Position numbers and translations under genes: made by a program. This document shows, piece after piece, positions 1 through 9,003 of a stretch of DNA of 64,000 bases (the first letter of the stretch is position 1; every line of letters begins with the position of its first letter). Origin of the DNA: Marinobacterium jannaschii DSM 6295 (lineage in GTDB: Bacteria > Pseudomonadota > Gammaproteobacteria > Pseudomonadales > Balneatricaceae); the NCBI RefSeq assembly GCF_000620085.1, contig NZ_JHVJ01000005.1, positions 282,950 through 346,949 of the forward strand, written 5' to 3'. Under the pieces are notes generated by a model. The model saw nothing but the letters and a program-made list of their open reading frames with translations. It did not search any database and had not been told where the DNA came from.

Positions 1-297
1 CGAAACCCGCTGGCTCAGGCGTCCATCTCTGCCCACTGCTCGGCTTACCCTCTGAAACTCCTTGAGCATCATTTGGTTAAGCTCAACGGATTCATTAAAT
101 GCCCGCGCTATTTCGCCGGCTATTCCGGTTTTATTTTCGGGTAGGCGAACAGCGAAATTACCATTTCGATAATCTCGCAAGGCTTTAAGCAAGGCTTTGT
201 GATCAACAACTTCGGACTCATCCTTCCAGGCTTGTAAGGCCTTTAGGAGTTCCTTTGAGTCAACTTCCTGGACATTCACGCGGCGATCCCTCGACAT
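1..297 (-). CDS. HAMP-array sensor histidine kinase, N-terminal fragment (cut by window edge)
   Basis: An open frame starts at an ATG at 297 and runs leftward off the window with no stop in 99 codons. Residues about 45-75 carry a HAMP-like pattern (GNFAVRLP, then GEIARAFNESVELN), followed by a second HAMP-like start (RVSRAVGRDGRLSQRVS). Tandem HAMP repeats without an N-terminal membrane segment are typical of large cytoplasmic hybrid histidine kinases. The kinase core lies outside the window, so that function is inferred. It lies just downstream of the receiver protein at 339-767 in the same direction and probably belongs to the same signalling unit. A short helical N-terminus precedes the HAMP part. 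Confidence 0.7.
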   Translation of the reverse strand, partial: MSRDRRVNVQEVDSKELLKALQAWKDESEVVDHKALLKALRDYRNGNFAVRLPENKTGIAGEIARAFNESVELNQMMLKEFQRVSRAVGRDGRLSQRVS

Positions 298-338
298 ATA
301 GTTAGATTTATAGCGGGTGATATAAACTGGATGGGGAG

Positions 339-767
339 TCAGAAAAAGCTTTGATTCGACAAGCGAGCCCAGCCTTCAATAAAGTGTTCACAAGTCAGTG
401 AAAACTGAACAAAATCTGACGATTTCTTAATATAACCATTCGCGCCAAGCCTGACGCATTCCTGATAATCGCGAAGAGAGCTGGACCCCGATAGCATAAG
501 TACAGGTACGGCCAAAGTTCGCTCATTCTGCCGTAAGCCCGCCAGAATCTCCTTGCCATTCATGCCTGGCAAGCCAATATCAAGAATCAACAGATCCGGT
601 ACTGCCAAAGCCGGATCATTCATCCGGGCCATGACATCCTGGCCAAGGTACAGGTTCTCGTACGAACCATTGAAACCCATTTTATCAAGCACAACTTCCA
701 TCATTCTGGTGTCGGCAACGTCGTCTTCACCGTGCAAAACACTGAAATGGCTATAATCATAATCCAT
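339..767 (-). CDS. Single-domain response regulator (CheY-like receiver)
   Basis: A 142-residue protein made almost entirely of one receiver domain. The acidic pair is in HGEDDVADT, the phospho-acceptor Asp63 is in LLILDIGLPGMNG, the conserved Ser/Thr is in MLSGSS, and the Lys is in YIKKSS. There is no output domain, so it probably relays phosphate or acts by protein contact. The pattern resembles the Rcp1-like receivers that partner phytochrome-type or CheB/R-linked kinases. It begins 10 bases after the stop of the large CheB/CheR kinase gene, so the two are probably co-transcribed and that kinase is the likely phosphate donor. Confidence 0.9.
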   Translation of the reverse strand: MDYDYSHFSVLHGEDDVADTRMMEVVLDKMGFNGSYENLYLGQDVMARMNDPALAVPDLLILDIGLPGMNGKEILAGLRQNERTLAVPVLMLSGSSSLRDYQECVRLGANGYIKKSSDFVQFSLTCEHFIEGWARLSNQSFF

Positions 768-777
768 ATTGGTTTCC

Positions 778-3700
778 TTAACTCATTGGTAACGACACCG
801 TAAAACAGGCACCTTCACCCAATGCAGAACTGGCACTGATAGTACCACCATGCTGTTCAACCACAGTTTTACAGATCGAAAGACCAATCCCTGTTCCCTC
901 AAACTGGGCCTTGGAAACCAATCGCTGAAACGGGGCGAAAATCCGATCAGCAAAGGCCGGATCAAAACCGATACCATTATCCCGAACATCGATCACACAA
1001 TAATCGCGTTCGATTTCGTAGCTGATTGCAATATCCGGCTGTTCCTTATCGGTATACTTACAGGCATTACCAATCAGGTTCTGGAATAGATGGGTCAATA
1101 AGTTCCTGTCGCCACGCAACAGTGGTAATTCAACGGTTGATATCCTGATACTCTTTTCAAGAATGACAGGAGATAAGGTTGTTAATACTGATTCGATAAT
1201 TTCATTAATATTGACGTCATCAACGGCTTTCTTTTCAGAAGTCACTCGCGAGTAAGTAATGATATCGTCGATCAGCTCCCCTAGGCCGTCGGTATTCTCT
1301 TTCAGTGCACGAATCTCACTTTCAATAGCGTCACTATCACCTTGCTTAATCGCGTGCTCCAGGAACCCGAGGTAACTTTGAATATGGCGAAGCGGTGCCT
1401 TCATATCATGGGAAACAATATGGGCAAACTGTTCCAAAAGCTGATTAGAACGTTCAAGGTCTGATGCCTGCTGGCTCAACTGTCCCTCAACCAGTTTCTG
1501 ACGGCTGAAGTCCATTAGTATGCCAGTGAAGCGGCTGGATTCTTTCTCTGTGCCATGCATAACCCGGCCTTTACAGATCATCCACTGTTCCTGCCCGTCT
1601 TTACATACAAACCTAAGAACTTCCTGCAGGCTGCGCCCATCGGCCGCTCCTTCCCTAACCCGGTTTTTAAAGGTATCAACCTGGTCTCCCAGCAGTTGAT
1701 TCAGATCCGGGAGCTCTTCGGAGTATCCAAGTTGTTGCAGGAATGTCTGAGAGAAATAACTTTCGTCACTCTCCATTGTCCACTCGAAGTAGCCATCAGA
1801 GATAGCATCCAGAGTGCTGTGGAAGCGCCGCTGTGTCTGCTCCAAAGCGTTTTGTAAGACTCTGTAGCGCGTAATATTGGTAAACGTCAGCACGATTCCA
1901 CTATTGCAGGGTAATAATTCTCCGTCTTCCTGGCTCCTCATGGCTTCATCACGCTGATGCGCATTAATACGGATCAGGTAGACCGAACCATCTTCATCCA
2001 CCAACTCACGCTCAACAAGCCCGCCTCCTTTAAATACAGCGTAGATATCTTGCTGAAGCTGACTAACAATCCGTCCAGATGCCGCCGAAAATGGCCGGCC
2101 GAAGTCATCATCAATCAGATTAAACAAATGGGCAGCTGCAGGTGACAGCTTACGTACGCGCAGGCGATCGTCTAGAAAGAGAATGCCTATATTGGATTCT
2201 TCGATGATGCTGCGCTCGTCGGACTTCAACTGGCTGCGCTCACGCTCTTTCTTCTGGAACTCGTTATTGACTGTAAACAGCTCTTCGTTAACCGACTGAA
2301 GCTCTTCGTTGGTACTTTGCAGTTCCTCATTCGAGGCCATCAACTCTTCGTTTGCCGCCTGCAATTCTTCATTGCTGGCTTCAAGTTCTTCGACCGTGGA
2401 CTGAAGGCTCTCCTGCGTATACTTCAGCTCATCTTCGAGTTCTCTTATCCTGGCTGTGGTTACAAGTGCAGAAACCTCCCCTACCACTTCACCCGCCTCA
2501 TTACCTGACGCCTCAAGACAACTTTCCTGAGAATTCCGTAGTGAGATAATGACGTAGCTCTGGTCGCCTGAGGCTTCGGACAGAAGATGCATCTCTATAT
2601 CCACCGGCTCGGCAGTACTAAACCCAGTCACCGCTCTGGATTTAAGCGGATTACCTGTCCGCACAACCTGCTGTAGCATCTGGCTGACTACGGCTTTTGC
2701 CTGATCCTTCACCATCGCGCGAATATTCAGCGATACTGCACCAAAAGATATCGACAGGAAGTCTCCTGCATCACCAAATACATGGAGTACATCTCCGGAC
2801 TGGTCAACCAGTATGCTGGCCGGCACGTAGCGCTGTAGCAGTATCTCCATTGCCTTTTTGCTTTTAACACTCATCACCCTGCCCGAGGCGCTGGCCTTGA
2901 GAGCACGGGAAGGCTTCGGAGATACGGTTAACGGCATATCAATTCGTCTGGAGGAGTCACGGCTTTTACGAAATATGCGGCGATTTGAATCGATACCATG
3001 AAAGTCTGAAGAATGATTTCCGATAGACTCGCTCGGACCAAGAAACATAATTCCCTGATTCATTAGCGAAAAGCTCAGCAGGCTTAACACCCGCTGTTGC
3101 GCAACATTGTTAAAATAGATGAGCAGGTTGCGGCAGTTTACGATCTGAGTGCGGGTAAATGGCGGATCTTTCAACAGGTTATGCTGGGCAAAAACGATGG
3201 GCTTACGAATTTCTGCATTGACCTGATAACTGCCGGAAGACAGGGGCGTAAAAAAGCGCTTACGGTAACTGTCTTCCAGACCGAGCATTTCATCTTCCCG
3301 ATATATCCCGGTAGCCGCAGTCTGGATGGAGCGGGAGTGAATATCAGTTGCAAAAATCTTGAATGGTTTCTTTCCGTAAGGTGATTCCGCCATCACCTCT
3401 GTCATTAACATTGCCATGCTGTAGGCTTCCTGGCCGGTAGCACAAGCGGCAACCCAGATGCGGATTTCGGCTTCGTCCTGAAAATGCTCCAGCATCTTCG
3501 GCAACTCAGCCCTCAATGACTTGAAGGCCCCACTATCCCTGAAGAAGCGGGTAACGCCAATCAACAGATCTCGATAGAGCAACTCAAGCTCATCGTGATT
3601 TGAAACCAGAACATTTATATATTCACGTAACGAACTGGCCTTTCGGTATGCCAGTCGCCGCTCTAACCGTCGCGTAATCGTAGAAGGTTTATATTGTGAG

Positions 3701-4431
3701 AAATCCAGATCGAAGCGGCTGTGTAGCAGAATCAGTATTTCTGAAAACTCCCCGACTTCAGGATCGATACTGCCTTGCTCGATCTGCTGTTCGACAGTTG
3801 CTGTACGCTTAGAGTATTTAATCAGAGCCTCGGGAATCCGCTCTGGTGACAGCACCAGGTCAACCTTATTGGTCGCGATTGCGTTGCTAGGCATTGAATC
3901 GAAGCGGCAACTGTCCGGCTCCTGTGCAATGACAAAGCCACCACAGTCATGGACCAATGGCACACCTTTACTGCCATCTGATCCGGTACCGGACAGCACG
4001 ATGGCAATACATTTTTCCTCGTAGGTCTCGGCCAGAGAGCGGAAAAACGTATTGATCGGCAGATTTACAAAATCACCGCTTTCCCGCTCGGTCAGGTAAA
4101 GCCGCCCATTTGCGGCGATCATCTCTTTCTTTGGCGGTAACAGATAGATGGAGTCAGCTTCTAGCGGCATCTGGTCGGCAGCAACCCTGATTGGAATCAT
4201 GGTCTTTCGCGCCAAAAGTTCATCCATCATGCTTTTGTAATCGGGCGATAGATGCTGGATGATTACAAAGGCCATACCCGTCTGAAACGGCATGCTGCTA
4301 AATAACTCCTCCAGGGCTTCCAGCCCCCCTGCAGACGCCCCTATACCAACCACATACTCCGGTGGCTCGCCCAGCAAATTTGTTTCAGCCGTTACAGCTT
4401 CTTCGTAGGTCGATGAGGTATCATTTGGCAT
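778..4431 (-). CDS. CheB-CheR-PAS-histidine kinase fusion protein
   Basis: A 1217-residue cytoplasmic multidomain sensor. Order: CheB methylesterase (about 25-210; Ser in GIGASAGG, His in IIQHLSPD, Asp in LSGTGSDGS); CheR methyltransferase (about 220-485; SAM region WVAACATGQEAY, slightly off the usual WVAGCSTGEEAY); a long coiled coil with repeated NEEL units (about 662-737); two PAS-like domains (about 740-980); HisKA with phospho-His in IVSHDMKAPLR (about 1008); and HATPase with DNGIGFDP and GTGIGLS. CheB/CheR parts in such fusions may regulate the kinase instead of chemoreceptors. I chose the ATG at 4431 because AGGGA lies 7 bases before it; an ATG at 4455 is possible. The start overlaps the preceding receiver gene. 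Confidence 0.9.
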   Translation of the reverse strand: MPNDTSSTYEEAVTAETNLLGEPPEYVVGIGASAGGLEALEELFSSMPFQTGMAFVIIQHLSPDYKSMMDELLARKTMIPIRVAADQMPLEADSIYLLPPKKEMIAANGRLYLTERESGDFVNLPINTFFRSLAETYEEKCIAIVLSGTGSDGSKGVPLVHDCGGFVIAQEPDSCRFDSMPSNAIATNKVDLVLSPERIPEALIKYSKRTATVEQQIEQGSIDPEVGEFSEILILLHSRFDLDFSQYKPSTITRRLERRLAYRKASSLREYINVLVSNHDELELLYRDLLIGVTRFFRDSGAFKSLRAELPKMLEHFQDEAEIRIWVAACATGQEAYSMAMLMTEVMAESPYGKKPFKIFATDIHSRSIQTAATGIYREDEMLGLEDSYRKRFFTPLSSGSYQVNAEIRKPIVFAQHNLLKDPPFTRTQIVNCRNLLIYFNNVAQQRVLSLLSFSLMNQGIMFLGPSESIGNHSSDFHGIDSNRRIFRKSRDSSRRIDMPLTVSPKPSRALKASASGRVMSVKSKKAMEILLQRYVPASILVDQSGDVLHVFGDAGDFLSISFGAVSLNIRAMVKDQAKAVVSQMLQQVVRTGNPLKSRAVTGFSTAEPVDIEMHLLSEASGDQSYVIISLRNSQESCLEASGNEAGEVVGEVSALVTTARIRELEDELKYTQESLQSTVEELEASNEELQAANEELMASNEELQSTNEELQSVNEELFTVNNEFQKKERERSQLKSDERSIIEESNIGILFLDDRLRVRKLSPAAAHLFNLIDDDFGRPFSAASGRIVSQLQQDIYAVFKGGGLVERELVDEDGSVYLIRINAHQRDEAMRSQEDGELLPCNSGIVLTFTNITRYRVLQNALEQTQRRFHSTLDAISDGYFEWTMESDESYFSQTFLQQLGYSEELPDLNQLLGDQVDTFKNRVREGAADGRSLQEVLRFVCKDGQEQWMICKGRVMHGTEKESSRFTGILMDFSRQKLVEGQLSQQASDLERSNQLLEQFAHIVSHDMKAPLRHIQSYLGFLEHAIKQGDSDAIESEIRALKENTDGLGELIDDIITYSRVTSEKKAVDDVNINEIIESVLTTLSPVILEKSIRISTVELPLLRGDRNLLTHLFQNLIGNACKYTDKEQPDIAISYEIERDYCVIDVRDNGIGFDPAFADRIFAPFQRLVSKAQFEGTGIGLSICKTVVEQHGGTISASSALGEGACFTVSLPMS

Positions 4432-4981
4432 CTCGGATCCCTTGCCAGCTGGCATCCAGTTCTTTTAGTTGCAGGGACAGTTCAGTCAGCTCATTGCAGT
4501 AATGTTGTAAGCCTTCTTTCCCTAGCAAAGCATCCAATGGCATGATAACTCCGGTACCCAGGTTATTCAGGTGCTGCTCGACTTTCTCAATCGACTTGAT
4601 CCGGCGCGCCTGTTGCACGATAAAACTGACTTTACGGTACACCGTTTGGGGATCAAGCGGCTTTAGCAAAAAGTCCACCGCGCCATACTGATAGGCTTTA
4701 AGTGTCTCGTTTTCACTAAACACTTTTCCGGTGATCATAATGACCGGAATCTTTGCATGGGCCGGTGCATTTCGCAGTGTCTTCAAAAACTCGAAGCCGT
4801 CCATTTCCGGCATACTTACATCCAACAGTACGCAATCGACGGACCGGTTAAGCATGATAAGCAAGGCTTCTTTTGCGGACGTAGCTTTTATAAATTTTGC
4901 ATCGATTGTGCCAAGTACATCTTCCAGCGCCAGCAGGCTCGATATCTGATCATCAACCGCTAAGATCTGAATGGGACTCAT
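4421..4981 (-). CDS. Response regulator with receiver and C-terminal helical tail
   Basis: A 186-residue protein. Residues 1-125 form a receiver with acidic residues Asp10/Asp11, phospho-acceptor Asp54 in VLLDVSMPEMDG, the Thr region VIMITGK and a Lys in FLLKPL. The remaining 60 residues are predicted helical and match no output domain I know, so it may be an adaptor. Its 3' end overlaps the start of the CheB-CheR kinase gene, which implies translational coupling and a shared signalling route. The 209 bases upstream (4982-5190) are AT-rich and contain no gene; they may hold the promoter of this leftward unit. Confidence 0.88.
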   Translation of the reverse strand: MSPIQILAVDDQISSLLALEDVLGTIDAKFIKATSAKEALLIMLNRSVDCVLLDVSMPEMDGFEFLKTLRNAPAHAKIPVIMITGKVFSENETLKAYQYGAVDFLLKPLDPQTVYRKVSFIVQQARRIKSIEKVEQHLNNLGTGVIMPLDALLGKEGLQHYCNELTELSLQLKELDASWQGIRDAK

Positions 4982-5190
4982 CCTTACCTTCCCGAATTTA
5001 TAGTAATTTTGATGGATTACAGCTTAAAACACCGCGTAAAAATCAGCATATAAAAACATGCGACTTACAATAAACGCCTTAGCCTAAGCTCCAATGCATA
5101 TATTCCTTTACCTACAACCTTACATAGAACACATTATTCCAGCAGAAACAACACCTTAACCTACAAAAATCAAAAACCACTAACTATAAA

Positions 5191-6978
5191 CTAGCTGCAA
5201 ACACAACCTTCGCCAGCATTCAGACCGTAGAACGAAACTGCCTTATCGGGCTGCATCGGCTGCGCTATGTAGAAGCCCTGCACATAGTCACATCCCAGAG
5301 AGACCGCGATACGGTATTCTTCTTTCCTCTCTATACCTTCAGCGACCACTTCAATACCCAACCGGTGTGCCATTTCCACTATACCTGCAATAACTGCCTG
5401 ACTTTTTTTATTCAAATCAAGGTGATCGATAAAAGCACGGTCCAGCTTAAGCATATCAAGCGGCAGGCTTAGGAGTTTCATAACGGAGGAGTGGTCGGTG
5501 CTGAAGTCATCTAACGCAACCTTGACGCCTTCCGCCCTGAGTCGCTGCAACTGATCCCTGCACATAGCCGAGCATTGAACGATCTGTCGCTCTGTTAACT
5601 CTATGCAGATGGCGTCAACCGGAAGGGCTTTTTCAATAAGACAGTCTAAAAATGAGTCTATAAAGTCATTCTCAGCCAGCTGGGATGCGGTAACATTAAT
5701 TGAAAATATGCTTATCTCTCTGCCTTTACTTATAGATCCATGGTACAGATCTGCCACATCAGAAATAACAGCCCAGGTAATACTATTCGCAACAGGTTTG
5801 CTATCAGCGAGTGGAATAAAGTCGGAGGGAGGTACTCTTCCAATAACCGGGGAGGACCAGCGAACCAAAGCCTCCATAATCCCAACCTTATCTTTACTGG
5901 TTGATACTATCGGCTGAAAACAGCAGCTCAATTCTGAATTGGCAATAGCGTTATCCAATTCATTTTCTATCTTTTCTTTCTTTGATATTCTGTTGGCAAT
6001 GCTGTCCGTGAAAAAGCACAACGGATGATTGTGATTACTTTTGGCTTCATACATTGCACAATCGGCCTGCTTAACCAACTGGTCGAGCGATTTGGCAAGG
6101 GGATAGAAAGAGACTCCAATAGATGCCGCCGTTGTGATGCTGTGATCTTCGATCACAAAAGGCTGATCAAATACCGATAACACTCTGTTTATCAATGGAT
6201 GAATCTGTTCCCTGCTATCAAGACAGTCAGTGATTATGACAAACTCATCGCCTCCAAGCCTCGACAGAAAATCTGTATCACGAACAACATTCTCCAGCCT
6301 TCGGGACATCTGCTTTAGCAACTCGTCGCCAATCAGGTGTCCATAGGTATCATTTATTCTCTTGAAACCGTTGAGATCAAAGAATAACAGTGCAACCTGC
6401 TTTTTGGCCCGGTCTGCGCGATGCAGTATGCGTGTAGAAGCATCATGAAAATAGGATCGATTAGGAAGGCCTGTTAAAGGATCATGCCGTACCATGGCCT
6501 CTAGCTGAACATTCCTATAGGTTGATTCATCCAGAGCTTCTTTTAGCTTGGACTCTATCAGCTTCTGGTCCACAGCATATTCTAAACTCCTGGCAAGAAC
6601 CTCCGGTGTAATATTGTTTTTGGTAAGGTAGTCCAGAGCGCCTTCTTTAATAGACTCAACGGCCACACTTAAGTCCTGCTGGCCTGTTAATACTACTATT
6701 GGTAAATCTGGGTACTTCTCTGATAAATGCGTAATGTTTTTAACGCCTGAAGGACCGGGCAGGTTCATATCCAGAATAAGTGCGCGAAATTCTCTTTCCT
6801 CAACTGCCTCGACAATTTTGTCATAACAATCAACGCAGACGATGGAACAGGCACCTTTAAACGCCTGCCTTAGCATTTCACTTACAATTTCAACATCACT
6901 CGGATTATCTTCGGCCATCAAGAATACTTTATTCTCACTATGACGAATAAAATCCACTGAGCTTTCCCTTGCCATCAT
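5191..6978 (-). CDS. REC-GGDEF-EAL cyclic-di-GMP regulator
   Basis: A 595-residue protein with a receiver at the N-terminus (Asp70 in LILDMNLPGPSG), a diguanylate cyclase domain (about 165-325) and an EAL phosphodiesterase domain (about 340-585). The GGDEF signature is intact at 242-246, and an RxxD inhibitory site (RDTD) sits five residues before it. The EAL side has EALVRW at 369, ELTE, DDFSTDHSS and VAEGIE, so both catalytic sites could be active. No membrane segment is seen, and input would come by phosphotransfer. Two Met codons stand at the start (MMARE) and either may be used. It lies between two histidine kinases in the same orientation. Confidence 0.92.
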   Translation of the reverse strand: MMARESSVDFIRHSENKVFLMAEDNPSDVEIVSEMLRQAFKGACSIVCVDCYDKIVEAVEEREFRALILDMNLPGPSGVKNITHLSEKYPDLPIVVLTGQQDLSVAVESIKEGALDYLTKNNITPEVLARSLEYAVDQKLIESKLKEALDESTYRNVQLEAMVRHDPLTGLPNRSYFHDASTRILHRADRAKKQVALLFFDLNGFKRINDTYGHLIGDELLKQMSRRLENVVRDTDFLSRLGGDEFVIITDCLDSREQIHPLINRVLSVFDQPFVIEDHSITTAASIGVSFYPLAKSLDQLVKQADCAMYEAKSNHNHPLCFFTDSIANRISKKEKIENELDNAIANSELSCCFQPIVSTSKDKVGIMEALVRWSSPVIGRVPPSDFIPLADSKPVANSITWAVISDVADLYHGSISKGREISIFSINVTASQLAENDFIDSFLDCLIEKALPVDAICIELTERQIVQCSAMCRDQLQRLRAEGVKVALDDFSTDHSSVMKLLSLPLDMLKLDRAFIDHLDLNKKSQAVIAGIVEMAHRLGIEVVAEGIERKEEYRIAVSLGCDYVQGFYIAQPMQPDKAVSFYGLNAGEGCVCS

Positions 6979-7171
6979 TAGGACACCTGACTCAAATAAC
7001 CCAACAGCACCAAATAAAACTATTTCATACTAAATAACCAACGCCTTCCAGTTAACTTAAAGTACACCTAACAAAATCCAGAGCAGCCATAAAAATCATT
7101 TTCCGATATTTCAATATCACTTAAACACCATGCCACTACCATTTATACAAATTAAAATTAGACACCTTGAA

Positions 7172-7909
7172 TCAGTCATTGCCGGATTTCCTGAATCGGG
7201 AGGCAGGTATATTTAGAATGGCGACCAAGCCACCCTGACTGGAAGTAGTGAATGACATCCCACCACCATGTAACTGCGCAATGCGCTCGCAATAAGCGAG
7301 CCCCATCCCTGGTCGCGCCCCTGAGGGATCTATACGTTTGAAAGGCAGTGTAAGCAATGGCTGCAATTCGGCGGCAACACCCATGCCATTATCTTCAACA
7401 GCCAAGGTGAACTCCTTGTCTGTTATAGACGCGGTGACAATTATGACTGAATGATGGCCTGTATCGGCTGTTTGATAACGAAGTGCGTTATCCAACAGAC
7501 AATGTAGTAACTGCTGCCACTGAGACTGACAGCCATAAATGTCTGTCGAGCTGACGCGGACTTCGATACTGATAGGCTTTGCCGCTTTCTGTAGATCGAA
7601 ATTCTCTACTACCCGAGCAAGCACAGCATCAAGCGAAAACCAGCCGTGATGACTTCCTTCACGTCCCAGGCGTGAATATATACTCAACGCTTCCAGCATC
7701 TGTTGGGCATTAACGCCATTTTCGTTAATAATCTGAAGCCAGTGACGCTGCTTCTGCGGTAAATCATCCGCGGCGGACTGTTGTAACAAGGAAGAAAATT
7801 GAACAATGGCGCGAAGCGGTGCCCCCATATCGTGAGCAAGTACATTGACCAGCTCCTGCATCTGGGCAACAGATTGCGCATCCCTCATCGCTTCCGGATT
7901 GCTGTTCAT
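7172..7909 (-). CDS. Small soluble histidine kinase
   Basis: A 245-residue kinase with no sensor domain and no membrane segment. The HisKA box is NVLAHDMGAPLRAI, with the phospho-His at about 26. The N box is DNALRYQ, the G1 box is VEDNGMGV and the G2 box is GMGLAYCERIAQLHGG. The H-box context (HDMGAPLR) resembles the H-box of the CheB/R fusion (HDMKAPLR), as in phytochrome-like kinases. It may take its signal from a partner protein and phosphorylate the REC-GGDEF-EAL protein downstream; that pairing is inferred only from adjacency, with 193 bases between them. Confidence 0.88.
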   Translation of the reverse strand: MNSNPEAMRDAQSVAQMQELVNVLAHDMGAPLRAIVQFSSLLQQSAADDLPQKQRHWLQIINENGVNAQQMLEALSIYSRLGREGSHHGWFSLDAVLARVVENFDLQKAAKPISIEVRVSSTDIYGCQSQWQQLLHCLLDNALRYQTADTGHHSVIIVTASITDKEFTLAVEDNGMGVAAELQPLLTLPFKRIDPSGARPGMGLAYCERIAQLHGGGMSFTTSSQGGLVAILNIPASRFRKSGND

Positions 7910-8405
7910 GCAATCATCTCCCTGTGACCTTACTGATTCCCTGAACGTTGAACCGATCCAGTATCAAATTTCAGCTTAGCATAGGATTTTCCAAGCGCCC
8001 GGCGAATCATCAAGTTCTGGAATATAGGAGAGAAAGCGCAGAACTCCTAGCACCTCAGAGACAGCCATTCCGGAGCTTTCGTGATGATTGAATTCCATAC
8101 TAACTATCACCGATGAAGCGCCTCAAACGGCCCCATCACCAAGTAACGTTGATTGCGGAGAGGCAATGCGAATTGATAGCTACCGCTCAACAAGTATCAG
8201 AGTAAATGCGGTCAATGAAATCCAGCACAGGATCTAACTCCAGCGGCCGAAAGCGCACAGGGTAAAGAGAGATACGAAGAAAGCTAAGGATGGCGCGGCC
8301 ACGCGAAGCTGCGATCTTGAAGCGCGATAGCAGTTTAGGAAAACGGGAAGAACTGTCTATGCAGACTTATGATACAAACGACAACAAGGAGGGGTAGAAA
8401 TGGAG
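7910..8405. other. Intergenic stretch with no recognised gene
   Basis: About 500 bases between the small histidine kinase and the SRP RNA. I find no credible coding frame, tRNA or strong terminator. It presumably holds the promoter of the leftward kinase gene and the 3' flank of ffs. Confidence 0.5.
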
Positions 8406-8514
8406 ATGGCCCCGCCAGCCACATCCCGGCACACAAATCCACCGCTGTGGCTGCTCCCTTCCGGGCCTGACCAGGTTCACGGCTTATCGTTGCGGGAGGA
8501 CCAACAGGGCCACC
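8406..8514 (-). ncRNA. ffs: 4.5S RNA, small bacterial signal recognition particle RNA
   Basis: Read on the minus strand, the segment starts GGTGGCCCTGTTGGT, continues through CCTCCCGCAACG, and carries the universal SRP domain IV core CAGGCCCGGAAGGGAGCAGCC with its GGAA tetraloop. It ends GGCTGGCGGGGCCATC, which pairs with the 5' end to form one long hairpin. Length about 109 nt fits the Alu-less gammaproteobacterial form. It binds Ffh and directs membrane-protein targeting. Exact ends are uncertain by a few bases. Confidence 0.95.
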
Positions 8515-8754
8515 ATAACGCGTCTCTGAGATGTCGTCTCAGGACAGGGGCGTAGTATACAGTCGAATCTCGGAGATGCAACAGGAATATCGCTTTATTT
8601 TTAATAAGTTACCAATCAGGTCAATTCCTGTACAACTACTGGCTAGCGTTTAGACGTTGCGGCGTGGATTGCCTGTATCAGGTAGATAAACCTCAGCTCG
8701 CGACGGTCCAGACTGGCATTGCTGGTCGCTTCTTTATCGTCCGTGTTTACAGTT

Positions 8755-8916
8755 TTAACGGCAGGAGCGACAAAAGTCGTCCTCCTGAATCAGGCTCTGG
8801 ACGGCAGGAGGTAATTTACCCACTTCAGACTCACTCTGCTCGGTAGCAGCCTGGGCCGGAATGGTCAGCAACGCCAGCGCGGCGATGGCAATCAGCAGGA
8901 ACTTGAAGAGCTTCAT
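8755..8916 (-). CDS. Small exported protein, 53 residues, C-terminal CxxC
   Basis: A short frame from ATG 8916 to TAA 8755. An AAGAGGTG ribosome site lies about 9 bases upstream. The first 23 residues are a clear signal peptide (MKLFKF, a hydrophobic core rich in Leu/Ala, then PAQAA as cleavage site). The mature part is about 30 residues, acidic, and ends with FCRSCR, giving a CxxC pair (Cys49, Cys52). I do not recognise a family. The CxxC could bind metal or form a disulfide. The preceding gene on this strand is the DUF3422 gene, 87 bases upstream. Confidence 0.65.
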   Translation of the reverse strand: MKLFKFLLIAIAALALLTIPAQAATEQSESEVGKLPPAVQSLIQEDDFCRSCR

Positions 8917-9003
8917 ATCAGGCACCTCTTCTTCAAGGCGGTTTGTAGCTCTTTAGACCCTCTGTCACTAAATAAATTGCGTCCCGGCCTGTCGGGCTAT
9001 CCC

